The notes beneath the pieces are model-generated. The model was not told where the DNA came from. It did not search any database and saw only the letters and a program-made list of their open reading frames with translations. Shown here piece after piece: positions 51,201 to 59,641 of a DNA stretch of 64,000 nucleotides. Made by a program: the position numbers and the translations under genes. The number at the start of each line of letters is the position of its first letter. Within the stretch, counting starts at the first letter, position 1. The DNA is from a virus: positions 1 to 64,000 of the IMG/VR virus record IMGVR_UViG_3300023174_000138; one strand, 5' to 3'.

Positions 51201-51686
51201 CTTACTGTGGGAGCTACCCCTTTCTACAACGGTGCTACATTCAATAGTTTTTTAAATATAAACGGCTCTTCTCTTTATTATACAGTAAAAGATCTAAAAG
51301 TTGAAAATTTTTATTGGTTCAACACTATATTAAATTATTTTGATATTTCTATGTTATATAAAGAAAAAATAGAACCAAATTCTTTAGTATGGGATATACC
51401 ATGCGGTAGAAGACATTACAACGAAACTATAGCAAGATACTTTAAAAACAGGATACCTGGCGCAAAAAGTTCATATTTTAATGTAAGTGTAAATACAAGT
51501 ACACTCGATGCCGCGTGTAGAGATGCACTAGAACCAAAGATTATAGAAACAATCGGCGGTGTGATACCAGCATATGCAAAATTAAATAAATTTATGTGGG
51601 TTACTAATCTACCTTCGCTTAGTGCAACGGATATACAGCCTTATTACCCCGGAAATACACTAACAAATTCAGGACTCACGCGATGA
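48228..51686 (+). CDS. large baseplate/fibre protein with LamG-like domain split by a propeller
   Basis: 1152 aa. A beta-rich N-terminal half leads to a concanavalin A/LamG-like sandwich: Y-E-F-T-G-N-N-Y-S-T-V-D-V, F-T-I-S-F-W-A-S (about 535-605), resumed at G-Y-H-H-F-S-I-T-L-D, A-K-L-Y-V-D-G-E-E-Y (about 922-1041). Between them is a propeller-like insert. The C-terminal L-V-W-D-I-P-C-G-R-R-H-Y-N-E-T-I and F-K-N-R-I-P-G-A-K-S recalls ends of other large phage baseplate proteins. A weak box AGTAAATA (48216-48223) lies 4 nt before the ATG. Confidence 0.72.
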   Translation: MYINYLTETNFYGLSANYVFDNNVDFENKKIYTDGRLALNIAPIFTNLKDFKKNNYTLIYLTDQVNFSKLTNFYVPLQNKNITVGKIICKPNNNIKFLKFDSVIDEFEFLAFNYDQSFNSVQIEEPLNVFHFIQKSPVQCNIMYYYKDTEYYLNFNPVTLNLNFTTLSAFNDLKEYTRNFYYTYNEENKVFTLQCRIQGKAYRVVYNFSTNRLALSTLTDISLNDSRCIFYLSGSKNFFSPEITIDWGSYDKKFNQNDLSINSTRSFFDTKTNFLLHAQYIKSEQNYLPCDILTLKTQLNLANISTRGNPFPGEDAVINRNYATIFSGGRQEQGHEKLHLQYQTYTYPYKFLPGKTTWFHTPQSMWPYQRLNINNTTLIDAGAVGGDHPLRSDKVFKKLGNYKSTANFGNSTSEQTGQWLCAWLSAGPDINTKPIWVDRYYNPTKLTPFQALSATPGSISYIPSYECYMTTGIYDVESSLTFEPGNLYAYTHLGKVDALQNINSFSIHQKQKNFTKFYRLDGKVLQPVVVDNITSYEFTGNNYSTVDVSTFNTKLNTFTISFWASRDDWSQPCGFQLAGNFTDYGLGIFQYENVSPLLMFIVTKNNKGSVYAYNENLDLVNIYNVSNTGSNIIDGVCRRDPLNSFHIFTSLSGISELNLQEAIIDSASMPGRVRKVFNNSTHAYFTLNNTVSVGKLDLLTNDVALTSVGLNNYINLRPPAAALQSIFGTQTLDTRIIYANNTLYALSTFNATEPRFRNGIIYYLDNVYGKGGTLFSWDVLSTTKTFSAVLAQDRYYNCFNIDKTNNIWCASGGEIHKYGQYGLLQQITSLAPLLSSTIQGLKIFNISFADNFIDGALKQNLFVSCSGNTAKTLYVVKLDSDGTFEKIININTDSYTEIDCSNDNFYYSKINLDDKNNYSFKVRLYNQFNTEDSIILNLPIDHSDLNAGYHHFSITLDTLNGAAKLYVDGEEYTSTTFSSGKYAFTPLLLDNLTVGATPFYNGATFNSFLNINGSSLYYTVKDLKVENFYWFNTILNYFDISMLYKEKIEPNSLVWDIPCGRRHYNETIARYFKNRIPGAKSSYFNVSVNTSTLDAACRDALEPKIIETIGGVIPAYAKLNKFMWVTNLPSLSATDIQPYYPGNTLTNSGLTR

Positions 51687-53431
51687 AATCAATAGCAAAA
51701 GAATTTTTTGATCACGGGCTAAATTATGACAGGCTACCTTCAGATATTTTTTCTCTGCCTAATCAACTTGAAGATATAAAAATTCAACCTAATGATTTAG
51801 CAGTTGCTAGTGTGTTTAATCAAAAAATAAAAAAACTTTATGATAACTTTTTATACCTTTATGGAATATGTTTTATTTCAAGCTTTAATATTAATAAAAA
51901 ATACAGAGGTTGGTTCGACGAAATAAATGGATTTATACCTGAAAATTACAACGATTTTTGGTTGACAGCAACCACCGGAAAGACCCCGGCGTTAAGTGCT
52001 AGCACGAAAGCTGTAGCATTTCGTGATTCTAGGGCACCAAATATTATTAATACGGTATTTACCAGCAATAGCGCTGTAGGTATTTTAACTATAGAAAAAA
52101 TTATTGAAGATATAGAATACATAAATTTACCTTTGCAATTAATCTTAACAAGTGGTCTTACCCCAGGTACATCTGAATATACTAACGTTATAAACAATAT
52201 TGAAAAACAAAGAAATTATATAAACAGCTATAGAGGCGCGGTCAAATTCACTCAAACCAGTATAGACCCATTATCAGGGTCTATAAATTTTCAAAATATT
52301 GGCGGTATTGCACAAATTAATAACGAGCTACTTTACATGACGGATTCTATATTTGATAATGTATATTCATATAATTTAAAGGATGCTGCAGGAAACGATA
52401 ATATTAAGAAAAATATTTTATTTCAACTTAATATCGTAGGAGGTGAAGGCAGTATACAAGAAAAAATTAAATTTAATACCCCCACGCTGACAGTTAATGT
52501 AGACGATAATATATTAATTATTGATCAGGCTAACAGCTGTTTCAAAATTTTCGATAAAAATCTTAATTGGGTGTCTACTTCTACGCAATCGGTATTTTTC
52601 AAGCAGTACCCTAAGCAAAATGCGGCTATTTTCTACAGCGCGCAGCGCATTCTGGTAATTGCTACAGATACAGATCTTCATTTATTTTCCGTTAGCACTG
52701 CTTTTGATATTAGTTATATCAAGAGTATAAGCGTGTATACAGAGACGTTAGCTGTAAATAAAATTATTGATATTAAATTTGCAAACTATGATTCTGACGT
52801 ACTTTACATTCTTACAAATAAAAGCATAATTAAAAAATGGATGTCTAAGTTAGAAAAAAATATAGCGGCCTTTAACATTGATGGCCCGGGCTCGTTAGAT
52901 CTGAATCTGGGCTCTTTCTACTGGCTTACGCTTTCACCGCTGGACAGTACAACAGATATTCTATTAGTCAGGGCAGGAAAGGAGAATACGAACTCATTTA
53001 TATTAATTTTTGAGGACGATTTAAATCTTGTTTCTCTACTTAAGCAGCAAGATTTTAATGTATATTCAAAAAATGAAATATGCTTAAATGATCAAGAGTA
53101 TGTATCATCATGGACATACAACAAATCTTTTAAAAAGCTGTTATATAATTTAAATCTATTAACTTCCAACCTCGTGTTTAGGTTTTATACAAAAGAAAAA
53201 GAGGCAACCGGGACAACAGAATTTATCTTAAAAACTTACAATAATATAATAAACGAAAAAACCATACAAGACACTAATACCTATGCAAATATCTTTATTA
53301 ATGAAAATTTTCAGTCCGAGACTGTTAATAGGTGCTTCTCTTTACTGTTTGACTATCAAAATTACATACTCAACACACTATCAAACAATGACCCTATAAA
53401 TGTGGATTTAACACCTCACAGAGTCGTGTAA
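51683..53431 (+). CDS. baseplate-region protein with propeller-like repeats
   Basis: 582 aa, coupled to the previous gene by an ATGA overlap. The N-terminal about 110 residues are helical (E-F-F-D-H-G-L-N-Y-D, then L-Y-D-N-F-L-Y-L-Y-G). From about 200 to 460 there are beta blades with D-N-I-L-I-I-D-Q-A-N, I-L-V-I-A-T-D-T-D-L and L-Y-I-L-T-N-K. It looks like a partner of the 1152-aa protein. No family name can be given. Confidence 0.65.
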   Translation: MKSIAKEFFDHGLNYDRLPSDIFSLPNQLEDIKIQPNDLAVASVFNQKIKKLYDNFLYLYGICFISSFNINKKYRGWFDEINGFIPENYNDFWLTATTGKTPALSASTKAVAFRDSRAPNIINTVFTSNSAVGILTIEKIIEDIEYINLPLQLILTSGLTPGTSEYTNVINNIEKQRNYINSYRGAVKFTQTSIDPLSGSINFQNIGGIAQINNELLYMTDSIFDNVYSYNLKDAAGNDNIKKNILFQLNIVGGEGSIQEKIKFNTPTLTVNVDDNILIIDQANSCFKIFDKNLNWVSTSTQSVFFKQYPKQNAAIFYSAQRILVIATDTDLHLFSVSTAFDISYIKSISVYTETLAVNKIIDIKFANYDSDVLYILTNKSIIKKWMSKLEKNIAAFNIDGPGSLDLNLGSFYWLTLSPLDSTTDILLVRAGKENTNSFILIFEDDLNLVSLLKQQDFNVYSKNEICLNDQEYVSSWTYNKSFKKLLYNLNLLTSNLVFRFYTKEKEATGTTEFILKTYNNIINEKTIQDTNTYANIFINENFQSETVNRCFSLLFDYQNYILNTLSNNDPINVDLTPHRVV

Positions 53432-53468
53432 AACACATTGTTTTTGAATAACTATATATAGGAGTATT

Positions 53469-54224
53469 ATGGCCGGATCATACGTTTTTCATAATAAATT
53501 ACACCGAGCTAGTCATCATACGCTATCAGGTACTGGTCTTCCGGATGCTGGTTTAGATCCAATAGCCTCTATAGATCAACCGTTTATAGGTATTTTTTAT
53601 AATGTTTTACCTGACGTAAACGGTGCCCTTTCAATAAAAACCAGTAGTTTAGATTGGTGGTCGACTTGGACTACAGTAAATAATCTTTCTAGCATTTGGG
53701 CTCCGACACAAAGTATCTATGTTACTTTGACAGGTTTATCTGCTGATTGGTCGTTAGGTTTTAGTGCTTATACATCGCTTTCATCAAATAGTGCAAAATA
53801 TGAAAGTGCATATACAACAGTAAAAACATATAGCGCTGATTGGAGTGCGCCGTATAAAATGTTTACTAATATTGTACAGGAATATACAGCTGCAAAAACA
53901 TTTGCTGGAACCACTATTAGCTTTGATCCCATACTTAATACAGCGACGTGGGATGTTGCGCTCAATCAAATTACGTTTTTAAATTTAAGTGATAATATTA
54001 CTTTTAACCCTGTTGTAAGCGCTAAACGAGGCGGGGTATATGTTTTAACTGTAATTCAAGATAGTGTCGGCGGTCATGATATAGCATTTGACCCTAGTTT
54101 TAGATTTAACAGCACTTTGAATATAACTGGTGTTATTGCGACTGATCCTAATAGTCGAACCGTTATAACTTTTATTTATGACGGAAATATAATGTACGGT
54201 CATAGAGCGTTTTACTATCCATGA
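53469..54224 (+). CDS. short tail fibre protein, paralogue of the next gene
   Basis: 251 aa. N-terminal H-N-K-L-H-R-A-S-H-H-T-L then G-L-P-D-A-G-L-D-P-I-A-S is repeated nearly intact at the start of the next protein. Central W-S-L-G-F-S-A-Y-T-S-L and Y-T-T-V-K-T-Y-S-A-D-W form short tryptophan-containing fibre repeats. The C-terminal about 90 residues are a beta domain (R-G-G-V-Y-V-L-T-V-I-Q-D). AGGAG (53460-53464) precedes the ATG by 4 nt. The stop overlaps the next start. Confidence 0.75.
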   Translation: MAGSYVFHNKLHRASHHTLSGTGLPDAGLDPIASIDQPFIGIFYNVLPDVNGALSIKTSSLDWWSTWTTVNNLSSIWAPTQSIYVTLTGLSADWSLGFSAYTSLSSNSAKYESAYTTVKTYSADWSAPYKMFTNIVQEYTAAKTFAGTTISFDPILNTATWDVALNQITFLNLSDNITFNPVVSAKRGGVYVLTVIQDSVGGHDIAFDPSFRFNSTLNITGVIATDPNSRTVITFIYDGNIMYGHRAFYYP

Positions 54225-56206
54225 GCAATTTTTTGTATCATAGCAAATACCACAGGACCAATCATCACACTCTACCTACACCTGGTTTACCAGATAGTGC
54301 AATAGATCCCATAGCGTCAGAAGCTGAACCATTTGTAGGGCCGTTTTATACATTTTTTATCGCCGATCAAGGTACAGTTCCATTAAACGTAAAATATATT
54401 TTAACTTATAACACCGATTACGTTACAACGTTTTCTAATCTTTCCGTAGCTACATTAGATAGTACATATTTAACATTAACAGCAAACGCCGTCACAAATA
54501 GCTATGATTGGTACCGGACTAGAACAAACATTCTCACATTGAGTACAGGCTATAGTCTGTACCCTTATCTTACCGGTACTGTTATATCATTAAGTGGTAG
54601 TTGGAATCTCGGATTTAGCAGTTATACGACACTCTGTGCTAATAGTGGATTTTACGAATCTACTCGCACAACAGTTTTTATTAATAGCGCGGGCTGGCCA
54701 TTTATTGATACAACATTAAGATTAAACATACCGCAGCAAAATACAAAAAGTAAAAATTTTTCCTTACAGACAATTATTCCTAGTGATGCTGATATTTATT
54801 GGGATATAAACCTGCAACAGGTTGGCTTCGTACCATTGACACGGAATTCATTATTAAAAAATATTAATCCTTCTGATAAAAAGCGTGGTGGAGAATATTA
54901 TCTTATAATACAGCAAGACGGCTATGGTGAAAAAAAGTTAGATTTTGAAAGTGATTTTTCTCTACTAGCTTCTGAAATTGCACCGCAAATAAGTGAACAG
55001 CTAGTAGAGTTTTCAACTAATGAAATATGGACATCGGTTTACTATGGCAGCGGTTCGTGGATTGCTGTGCCATATAATTCTAATAGGGCTTCACGTTCAG
55101 ATGATGGCGGTGTTTCATGGTACGGTCTACCCTTGCCGGGTGTAAAAAATTGGAGATCAATTGTTTACGGTGCAAGTGCCTGGGTTACTATAGCTGACTC
55201 TTTTACAGGTGCAGCTGTTTCATATGATTATGGTACAACCTGGGAATATAAAGATTTACTCGCAGCAAGAAAATGGACTAGTATAGGTTATAATAATAAC
55301 ACTTTTATAGCTGTAGCCTCAGCATCTAATAAAGGTGTTAGATCTGTAGACAGGGGTGTCACATGGGTTGAATTTGCTTTACCTTTTACGGCAGATTGGG
55401 CTTCAGTAAAATATGGCGACGGTAAGTGGATATCGGTTGCTGGAGGTGGCGTTGAAGGTAGTAACCCTACTAATCAGGGTGCAATTTCTTTAGATGACGG
55501 TCAAACGTGGGATGCATTTAATCTACCCTCTACTAGATTGTGGTCTGATATTGCATATGGTGAAGACTATTGGGTAGCAGTAGCTAAAAACTCTACATTT
55601 ATTGCATTGTCTTCACCGCTTGAGGGTAATGGTCAATGGTTTGACTATTACATGCCTGGTAGCCCAGGTCAAGGATTTTCCTCTGTTACATTCGGTAATG
55701 AAACTTTTGTTGCAGCAAGTTTAAACCCGACGCGGGCTATATATACATCTGTTGATGGTAAAATTTGGAAATATAAAAATACTGTTTCTAAGATAATTTA
55801 TAATGTAAATTATGGCGGTACGACATACGGAGGCAACTTTATGATGGTCGGTAAGGACGGAGATGGTACAGTCACGTACAGTAATTATAAGATTGCTGCT
55901 TTTGACGCACCAGATTTATCTAGTACTATTAGTGTATTAACTGCAGCATATGGTGTCACTGTTATAAAATTTGTATGTGACGGGTATAGATACTACGGTA
56001 TTCCAAGTGTCTATTACGTTTCCCGAGGATCAGTTTGGACATATTTCGCCGGACCAGGTATTACACTTATTCCGAATCCGACTGATTTATTAAATGGCGA
56101 GGGTATGCTACCAGATGGAGGATTAACAGTTGCAGGTGCTGTAGTCGTAGATGAAGGTTTTACAGGCATTGAAGGTATTTCAGTTCTATCGGGTATGCCT
56201 GTATAA
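54221..56206 (+). CDS. tail fibre with BNR-like propeller and shared C-terminal module
   Basis: 661 aa. The N-terminal about 250 residues are a paralogue of the preceding protein. An insert at about 266-537 has six or so sialidase-like (BNR/Asp-box type) repeats such as W-R-S-I-V-Y-G-A-S-A-W-V-T-I and S-L-D-D-G-Q-T-W. After the propeller the paralogous C-terminal strand region returns (V-I-K-F-V-C-D-G-Y-R-Y-Y-G). The last 60 residues (Y-F-A-G-P-G-I-T-L) are the module shared with proteins ending at 45240 and 48220. Host-surface binding is inferred. Confidence 0.75.
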   Translation: MSNFLYHSKYHRTNHHTLPTPGLPDSAIDPIASEAEPFVGPFYTFFIADQGTVPLNVKYILTYNTDYVTTFSNLSVATLDSTYLTLTANAVTNSYDWYRTRTNILTLSTGYSLYPYLTGTVISLSGSWNLGFSSYTTLCANSGFYESTRTTVFINSAGWPFIDTTLRLNIPQQNTKSKNFSLQTIIPSDADIYWDINLQQVGFVPLTRNSLLKNINPSDKKRGGEYYLIIQQDGYGEKKLDFESDFSLLASEIAPQISEQLVEFSTNEIWTSVYYGSGSWIAVPYNSNRASRSDDGGVSWYGLPLPGVKNWRSIVYGASAWVTIADSFTGAAVSYDYGTTWEYKDLLAARKWTSIGYNNNTFIAVASASNKGVRSVDRGVTWVEFALPFTADWASVKYGDGKWISVAGGGVEGSNPTNQGAISLDDGQTWDAFNLPSTRLWSDIAYGEDYWVAVAKNSTFIALSSPLEGNGQWFDYYMPGSPGQGFSSVTFGNETFVAASLNPTRAIYTSVDGKIWKYKNTVSKIIYNVNYGGTTYGGNFMMVGKDGDGTVTYSNYKIAAFDAPDLSSTISVLTAAYGVTVIKFVCDGYRYYGIPSVYYVSRGSVWTYFAGPGITLIPNPTDLLNGEGMLPDGGLTVAGAVVVDEGFTGIEGISVLSGMPV

Positions 56207-56212
56207 TAAATA
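56205..56212 (+). promoter_or_regulatory. T4-type late promoter box (AATAAATA) of gene 13
   Basis: Overlaps the stop of the fibre gene and ends 4 nt before the ATG at 56217. Confidence 0.55.
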
Positions 56213-56216
56213 ATAT

Positions 56217-57203
56217 ATGAACTGTAGCACTGTCGAACCTGTTAGCGCATTTTATAGTACAAACTTACAATCTAAGATTCAGAGTTATGAACGCTTAGGT
56301 GAAAGAATTTGCCGCGCGTTAGGGGCCCCGTTAATTAATTTAGAAATTCATGCAGATCAACTTAATGAATTTATAAGCATTGCCTGTGAGATGTTTACTA
56401 AGTACGCGGGCTATACGCAAGAATATCTTGTATTTGATAGTTCATTATATGAACCTGGTAAGGGTCTTAGACTAGACGTACTTTTTAGTTTAACAAAAGA
56501 TTTTAACTTTAGGGCAAAATTTAAAAATGTATCTAGTGATATTAAATCTCTTTACAACATAGGACGCATGGTTATAGGTGATGCAACAAGCCCTTATCTC
56601 TACCAGGTTTTTGATAATAGTCGCCCTAATGAATTAGAGCTTTTAAACAGCTATGATTATCTTATCGACGATTATAGAAGGGTTGTCGATGTACTAGATT
56701 TTGAGGAGGGCAGCACAACCGGGGTCAATACTTTATTCACAATTGAGCAAAGCCTTGCACAGCAAACATATTTTAGTTATTCGTTGGGTAATTACGGCTT
56801 TGATTTAGTTAGTTGGTATGTCCTAAAGCAGTGGCTTGATACGAGAGAAAAAGTATTAGCACTGAGGAGAGATACCAGGTTTGATCAGCGCACACAATAC
56901 TTACAATTGTTTCCTGAGCCTAGAGATACAAGATTTTGGGGAATTGTAACGTGTTACGTCGAAAGATCATTGACCGATATTATTAAAGAGCAATGGGTTT
57001 ATCAATACGCTCTTGCCCTTACAAAAATTGCAATCGGGACAATTAGAGGTAAGTACCAAAATACACAATTGTTTGGCGGGGGTACAATTAATGCTGCAAT
57101 ACTTGAAGATGGTAAAGCAGAAAAAATTGAACTTGAAAAAAAGCTGTATGAAAGTGCGCCAGGACTTGGTGATGCAGCGCCGCCCGACTTTTTTGTAGGG
57201 TAA
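56217..57203 (+). CDS. 13: neck protein (T4 gp13-like)
   Basis: 328 aa (T4 gp13 is 309 aa). It closes the filled head with gp14 and accepts the tail. The pattern matches: an N-terminal region with A-C-E-M-F-T-K-Y-A-G-Y, a central beta part, and C-terminal W-V-Y-Q-Y-A-L-A-L-T-K-I-A-I-G, then R-G-K-Y and an E/K-rich helix. It starts a late transcript leading into head genes 4, 21, 22 and 23. Confidence 0.8.
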   Translation: MNCSTVEPVSAFYSTNLQSKIQSYERLGERICRALGAPLINLEIHADQLNEFISIACEMFTKYAGYTQEYLVFDSSLYEPGKGLRLDVLFSLTKDFNFRAKFKNVSSDIKSLYNIGRMVIGDATSPYLYQVFDNSRPNELELLNSYDYLIDDYRRVVDVLDFEEGSTTGVNTLFTIEQSLAQQTYFSYSLGNYGFDLVSWYVLKQWLDTREKVLALRRDTRFDQRTQYLQLFPEPRDTRFWGIVTCYVERSLTDIIKEQWVYQYALALTKIAIGTIRGKYQNTQLFGGGTINAAILEDGKAEKIELEKKLYESAPGLGDAAPPDFFVG

Positions 57204-57207
57204 CAAT

Positions 57208-57663
57208 TTGAAACTTACTATTAAAAATAATAAATTTGTGCAAGGTATTTTTAAACCAATGCACATGGAAAAATATAAGGGCCATGATTTACCTAGGTAC
57301 CTAAGTAGTTGGGAGTTGAAATTGTTTCGTTGGTGTGATACAAACCCTAATGTTCTAGAATGGGGTAGTGAAAGTATAGTCATACCTTATGAAAGCCCTA
57401 TTGACGGAAAGGTTCACAGGTATATTGTCGATGCAGTTGTAAAACTCAAGACATCGGAGGGGTTGAAAAAATATTTGATTGAGGTTAAGCCATATAAACA
57501 GACTATAGAGCCGCAAAATACCCCGGGCAAACAGAAGAAAACACTAGTTTACGAGCAATTAACGTTTCTGCAAAATAAAGCTAAATGGCAAGCCGCTAAA
57601 CACTTTGCTCAAAAACATGGCTTTGAATTCACAATTCTTACTGAAAAAGAGCTTAGAAAATAG
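57208..57663 (+). CDS. 4: head completion protein (T4 gp4-like nuclease fold)
   Basis: 151 aa (T4 gp4 is 150 aa). S-S-W-E-L-K-L-F-R-W-C-D, N-V-L-E-W-G-S-E, and H-R-Y-I-V-D-A-V with K-Y-L-I-E-V-K-P-Y match the restriction-nuclease-like core (D and E-x-K positions present). It closes with L-T-E-K-E-L. The start is TTG at 57208, 4 bases after the gene 13 stop; the next ATG would remove conserved N-terminal residues. It prepares packaged DNA ends for the neck in T4. Confidence 0.92.
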   Translation: MKLTIKNNKFVQGIFKPMHMEKYKGHDLPRYLSSWELKLFRWCDTNPNVLEWGSESIVIPYESPIDGKVHRYIVDAVVKLKTSEGLKKYLIEVKPYKQTIEPQNTPGKQKKTLVYEQLTFLQNKAKWQAAKHFAQKHGFEFTILTEKELRK

Positions 57664-57673
57664 TAAAATAAAC

Positions 57674-57681
57674 AATAAATA
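57674..57681 (+). promoter_or_regulatory. T4-type late promoter box (AATAAATA) of gene 21
   Basis: Ends 5 nt before the ATG at 57687. Confidence 0.6.
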
Positions 57682-57686
57682 ATATT

Positions 57687-58361
57687 ATGGCCTTACGTCT
57701 TTTAATAGAAACACCTGCACCAGATGATCAATACGAATACGTAATTGAAGAAAAAAGCGGTAATCAGCCCAGCACAATGTATATTAAGGGCCCCTATATG
57801 CAGTGTGAAGAGGTTAACAAAAATAAGAGAATATATGATTCTAGTGAGATGGATAAAGAAGTTAACCGTTATATTTCTGAAATGGTCAAAACAAATAGAT
57901 CAATGGGTGAATTAAATCATCCCACAGCTGCTGAGGTAAATCTTGAGCGTGCATGTCATTTAGTTACAGAGTTAAATCGCAGCGGAAATGTTTATTATGG
58001 TAAGTCGAAGGTGTTAACGACTCCTATGGGTCAAATTGTTAGAAGCCTCGTTAACGACGGTGTACGGGTTGGTATGAGTTCTCGTGCATTAGGAAAGCTT
58101 GAGGAATGTGGCAATGGCGTTAATAGAGTAAAAGAGTTTAGACTTGTTGCTGTAGACTGTGTTGCTGATCCTAGTTTTCCAAAAGCTTTTGTAAACGGTA
58201 TTCTTGAATCTAAACAATTTGTAGTAACACAAGATGGTAGGTTTGAAGAATTTTACGATGGCTTTTCTGGCACTTTAAAAAATCTTCCTAGAAAAGATGT
58301 TGAAGGTTATCTCAAGGAACAAATTTTAGAATTTTTTAATAAAATTAGTAAAGTACTATGA
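57687..58361 (+). CDS. 21: prohead core protease (T4 gp21-like)
   Basis: 224 aa (T4 gp21 is 212 aa). Serine protease of the phage prohead/herpesvirus assemblin type, which matures the prohead. G-E-L-N-H-P (catalytic His, about residue 76) and G-M-S-S-R-A-L-G (catalytic Ser, about 132) are present, with V-A-D-P-S-F downstream. It would cut gp22, gp23 and internal proteins at L/I-x-E|A-type sites. ATGA overlap with the next gene. Confidence 0.95.
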   Translation: MALRLLIETPAPDDQYEYVIEEKSGNQPSTMYIKGPYMQCEEVNKNKRIYDSSEMDKEVNRYISEMVKTNRSMGELNHPTAAEVNLERACHLVTELNRSGNVYYGKSKVLTTPMGQIVRSLVNDGVRVGMSSRALGKLEECGNGVNRVKEFRLVAVDCVADPSFPKAFVNGILESKQFVVTQDGRFEEFYDGFSGTLKNLPRKDVEGYLKEQILEFFNKISKVL

Positions 58362-58756
58362 GTAACGAACTAAAAGAAATGGCACCAGTTGCTGTCATTG
58401 CTAGAGTTGTTCCTGCTGCGACTGCAGTCTCTAGAGCAAATAATTTAGTCAATAGTCTAGCCGCTAAGTTAGCTAGTAAAACACAAAAGCCAGAAGCTAG
58501 TGAGCCTCACACCGATGAAGAGTGTTATGAAGATGAAACTGGTAATGTAAAAATGTGTAAAAAATGTGAAAAAGAATCCAGGAATCTTACAGGTAACTAC
58601 AATAAATATAATATGCAAGAACGTGTTAATTTAGTCAAGTTTTTAAAGCAATTAAATGAAAAAAATTATGCCGAGGCCCATAAATATTTAAAGAAAGTTA
58701 TGGAATCTAAACTCGTAAATCGTATTGCTAAAAACAAGAATGTGAGGTTGTTCTAA
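58358..58756 (+). CDS. prohead core/scaffold accessory protein (gp67/gp68 position)
   Basis: 132 aa. An alanine/valine-rich N-terminus is followed by D-E-E-C-Y-E-D-E-T-G-N-V-K-M-C-K-K-C, a possible small metal knuckle. The C-terminal helix L-K-Q-L-N-E-K-N-Y-A-E-A-H-K-Y-L resembles core-associated proteins near gene 21 in T4-like phages. Position between protease and scaffold genes supports a prohead role. Confidence 0.7.
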   Translation: MSNELKEMAPVAVIARVVPAATAVSRANNLVNSLAAKLASKTQKPEASEPHTDEECYEDETGNVKMCKKCEKESRNLTGNYNKYNMQERVNLVKFLKQLNEKNYAEAHKYLKKVMESKLVNRIAKNKNVRLF

Positions 58757-58757
58757 T

Positions 58758-59633
58758 ATGGCTAAAGATATTAAAGCTATTCTAAAGGAAGCCACACAGG
58801 ATTTACTTTCTGAAGAAGTTCTAAAGGAAATTGAAGCTGCTTTTAATTCTGCTATTACAGAAAAAGTTCAGCTACATGTAACCAAGGCTTTAACCGAGCA
58901 AGATGAAGATTACAGTAAGAAGCTCGAGCATCTTCTCGGTGCTATCGATGCTGATCATACAACTAAGCTAGAAAAGGTTGTTGAGGCCATCGATCAAAAC
59001 CATTCCGAAAAATTAAAAGCGATCGTCAGTAAATACAGCGAGGCTTTGAGTAAAGAAGCTAAGACATTTAAGGATGCCACGATCAATAATATTAGTGCCT
59101 ATCTAGAAGCTTATCTAGATGAAACAATACCTGCGCAAGATATTAAAGATGCTGTTAAGAATCGCAAGGCTCTAGAAGTTCTAGACCAACTAAGATCAAT
59201 TTTGGGTGTTGATGCCGCCCTAGCGAAAGAAAGTGTTCGCAAAGCCATCGTTGATGGAAAGCGTCAAATACAAGAAGCTTCTGAGAAGCTTGAAGCCGCT
59301 AATAAAGAATTAGCTAAGTTAAGGACAGATCTAGCATCTAAGAATGCAGAACTTACCCTAGAGAAGAAGACAGTTGGTTTATCCGCTCGCAAGAAGGATT
59401 ATATCAATAAAGTAATGAAAAGCAAGAGTGCTCAATTTATTACAGAGAATATTGATTACGCCGTCAGTCTCTTCGATAAAACTGAAAAAGAGCGGCTTCA
59501 AAACATCAAAGAACAAGCAGTACAGGAATCTACGACAGCAACTGTCGATCGTCCTGTAGTTGAGGAAGAAGTAGAAGAGATTACTGAACAAGTAGTCATG
59601 AATCCTTACCTCAAAGAGCTTTCTAAGTACTAA
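58758..59633 (+). CDS. 22: prohead core scaffold protein (T4 gp22-like)
   Basis: 291 aa (T4 gp22 is 269 aa). Almost wholly helical, charged and coiled-coil rich: two related D-x-D-H/N-Q-N-H-S repeats (about 52-85) and long helices to 240. The end N-P-Y-L-K-E-L-S-K-Y is typical of T4-like scaffolds. It fills the prohead and is degraded by gp21. Codons are richer in C and G than in neighbouring genes, as expected for high expression. It lies just before gene 23. Confidence 0.88.
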   Translation: MAKDIKAILKEATQDLLSEEVLKEIEAAFNSAITEKVQLHVTKALTEQDEDYSKKLEHLLGAIDADHTTKLEKVVEAIDQNHSEKLKAIVSKYSEALSKEAKTFKDATINNISAYLEAYLDETIPAQDIKDAVKNRKALEVLDQLRSILGVDAALAKESVRKAIVDGKRQIQEASEKLEAANKELAKLRTDLASKNAELTLEKKTVGLSARKKDYINKVMKSKSAQFITENIDYAVSLFDKTEKERLQNIKEQAVQESTTATVDRPVVEEEVEEITEQVVMNPYLKELSKY

Positions 59634-59641
59634 TTTTAAAG

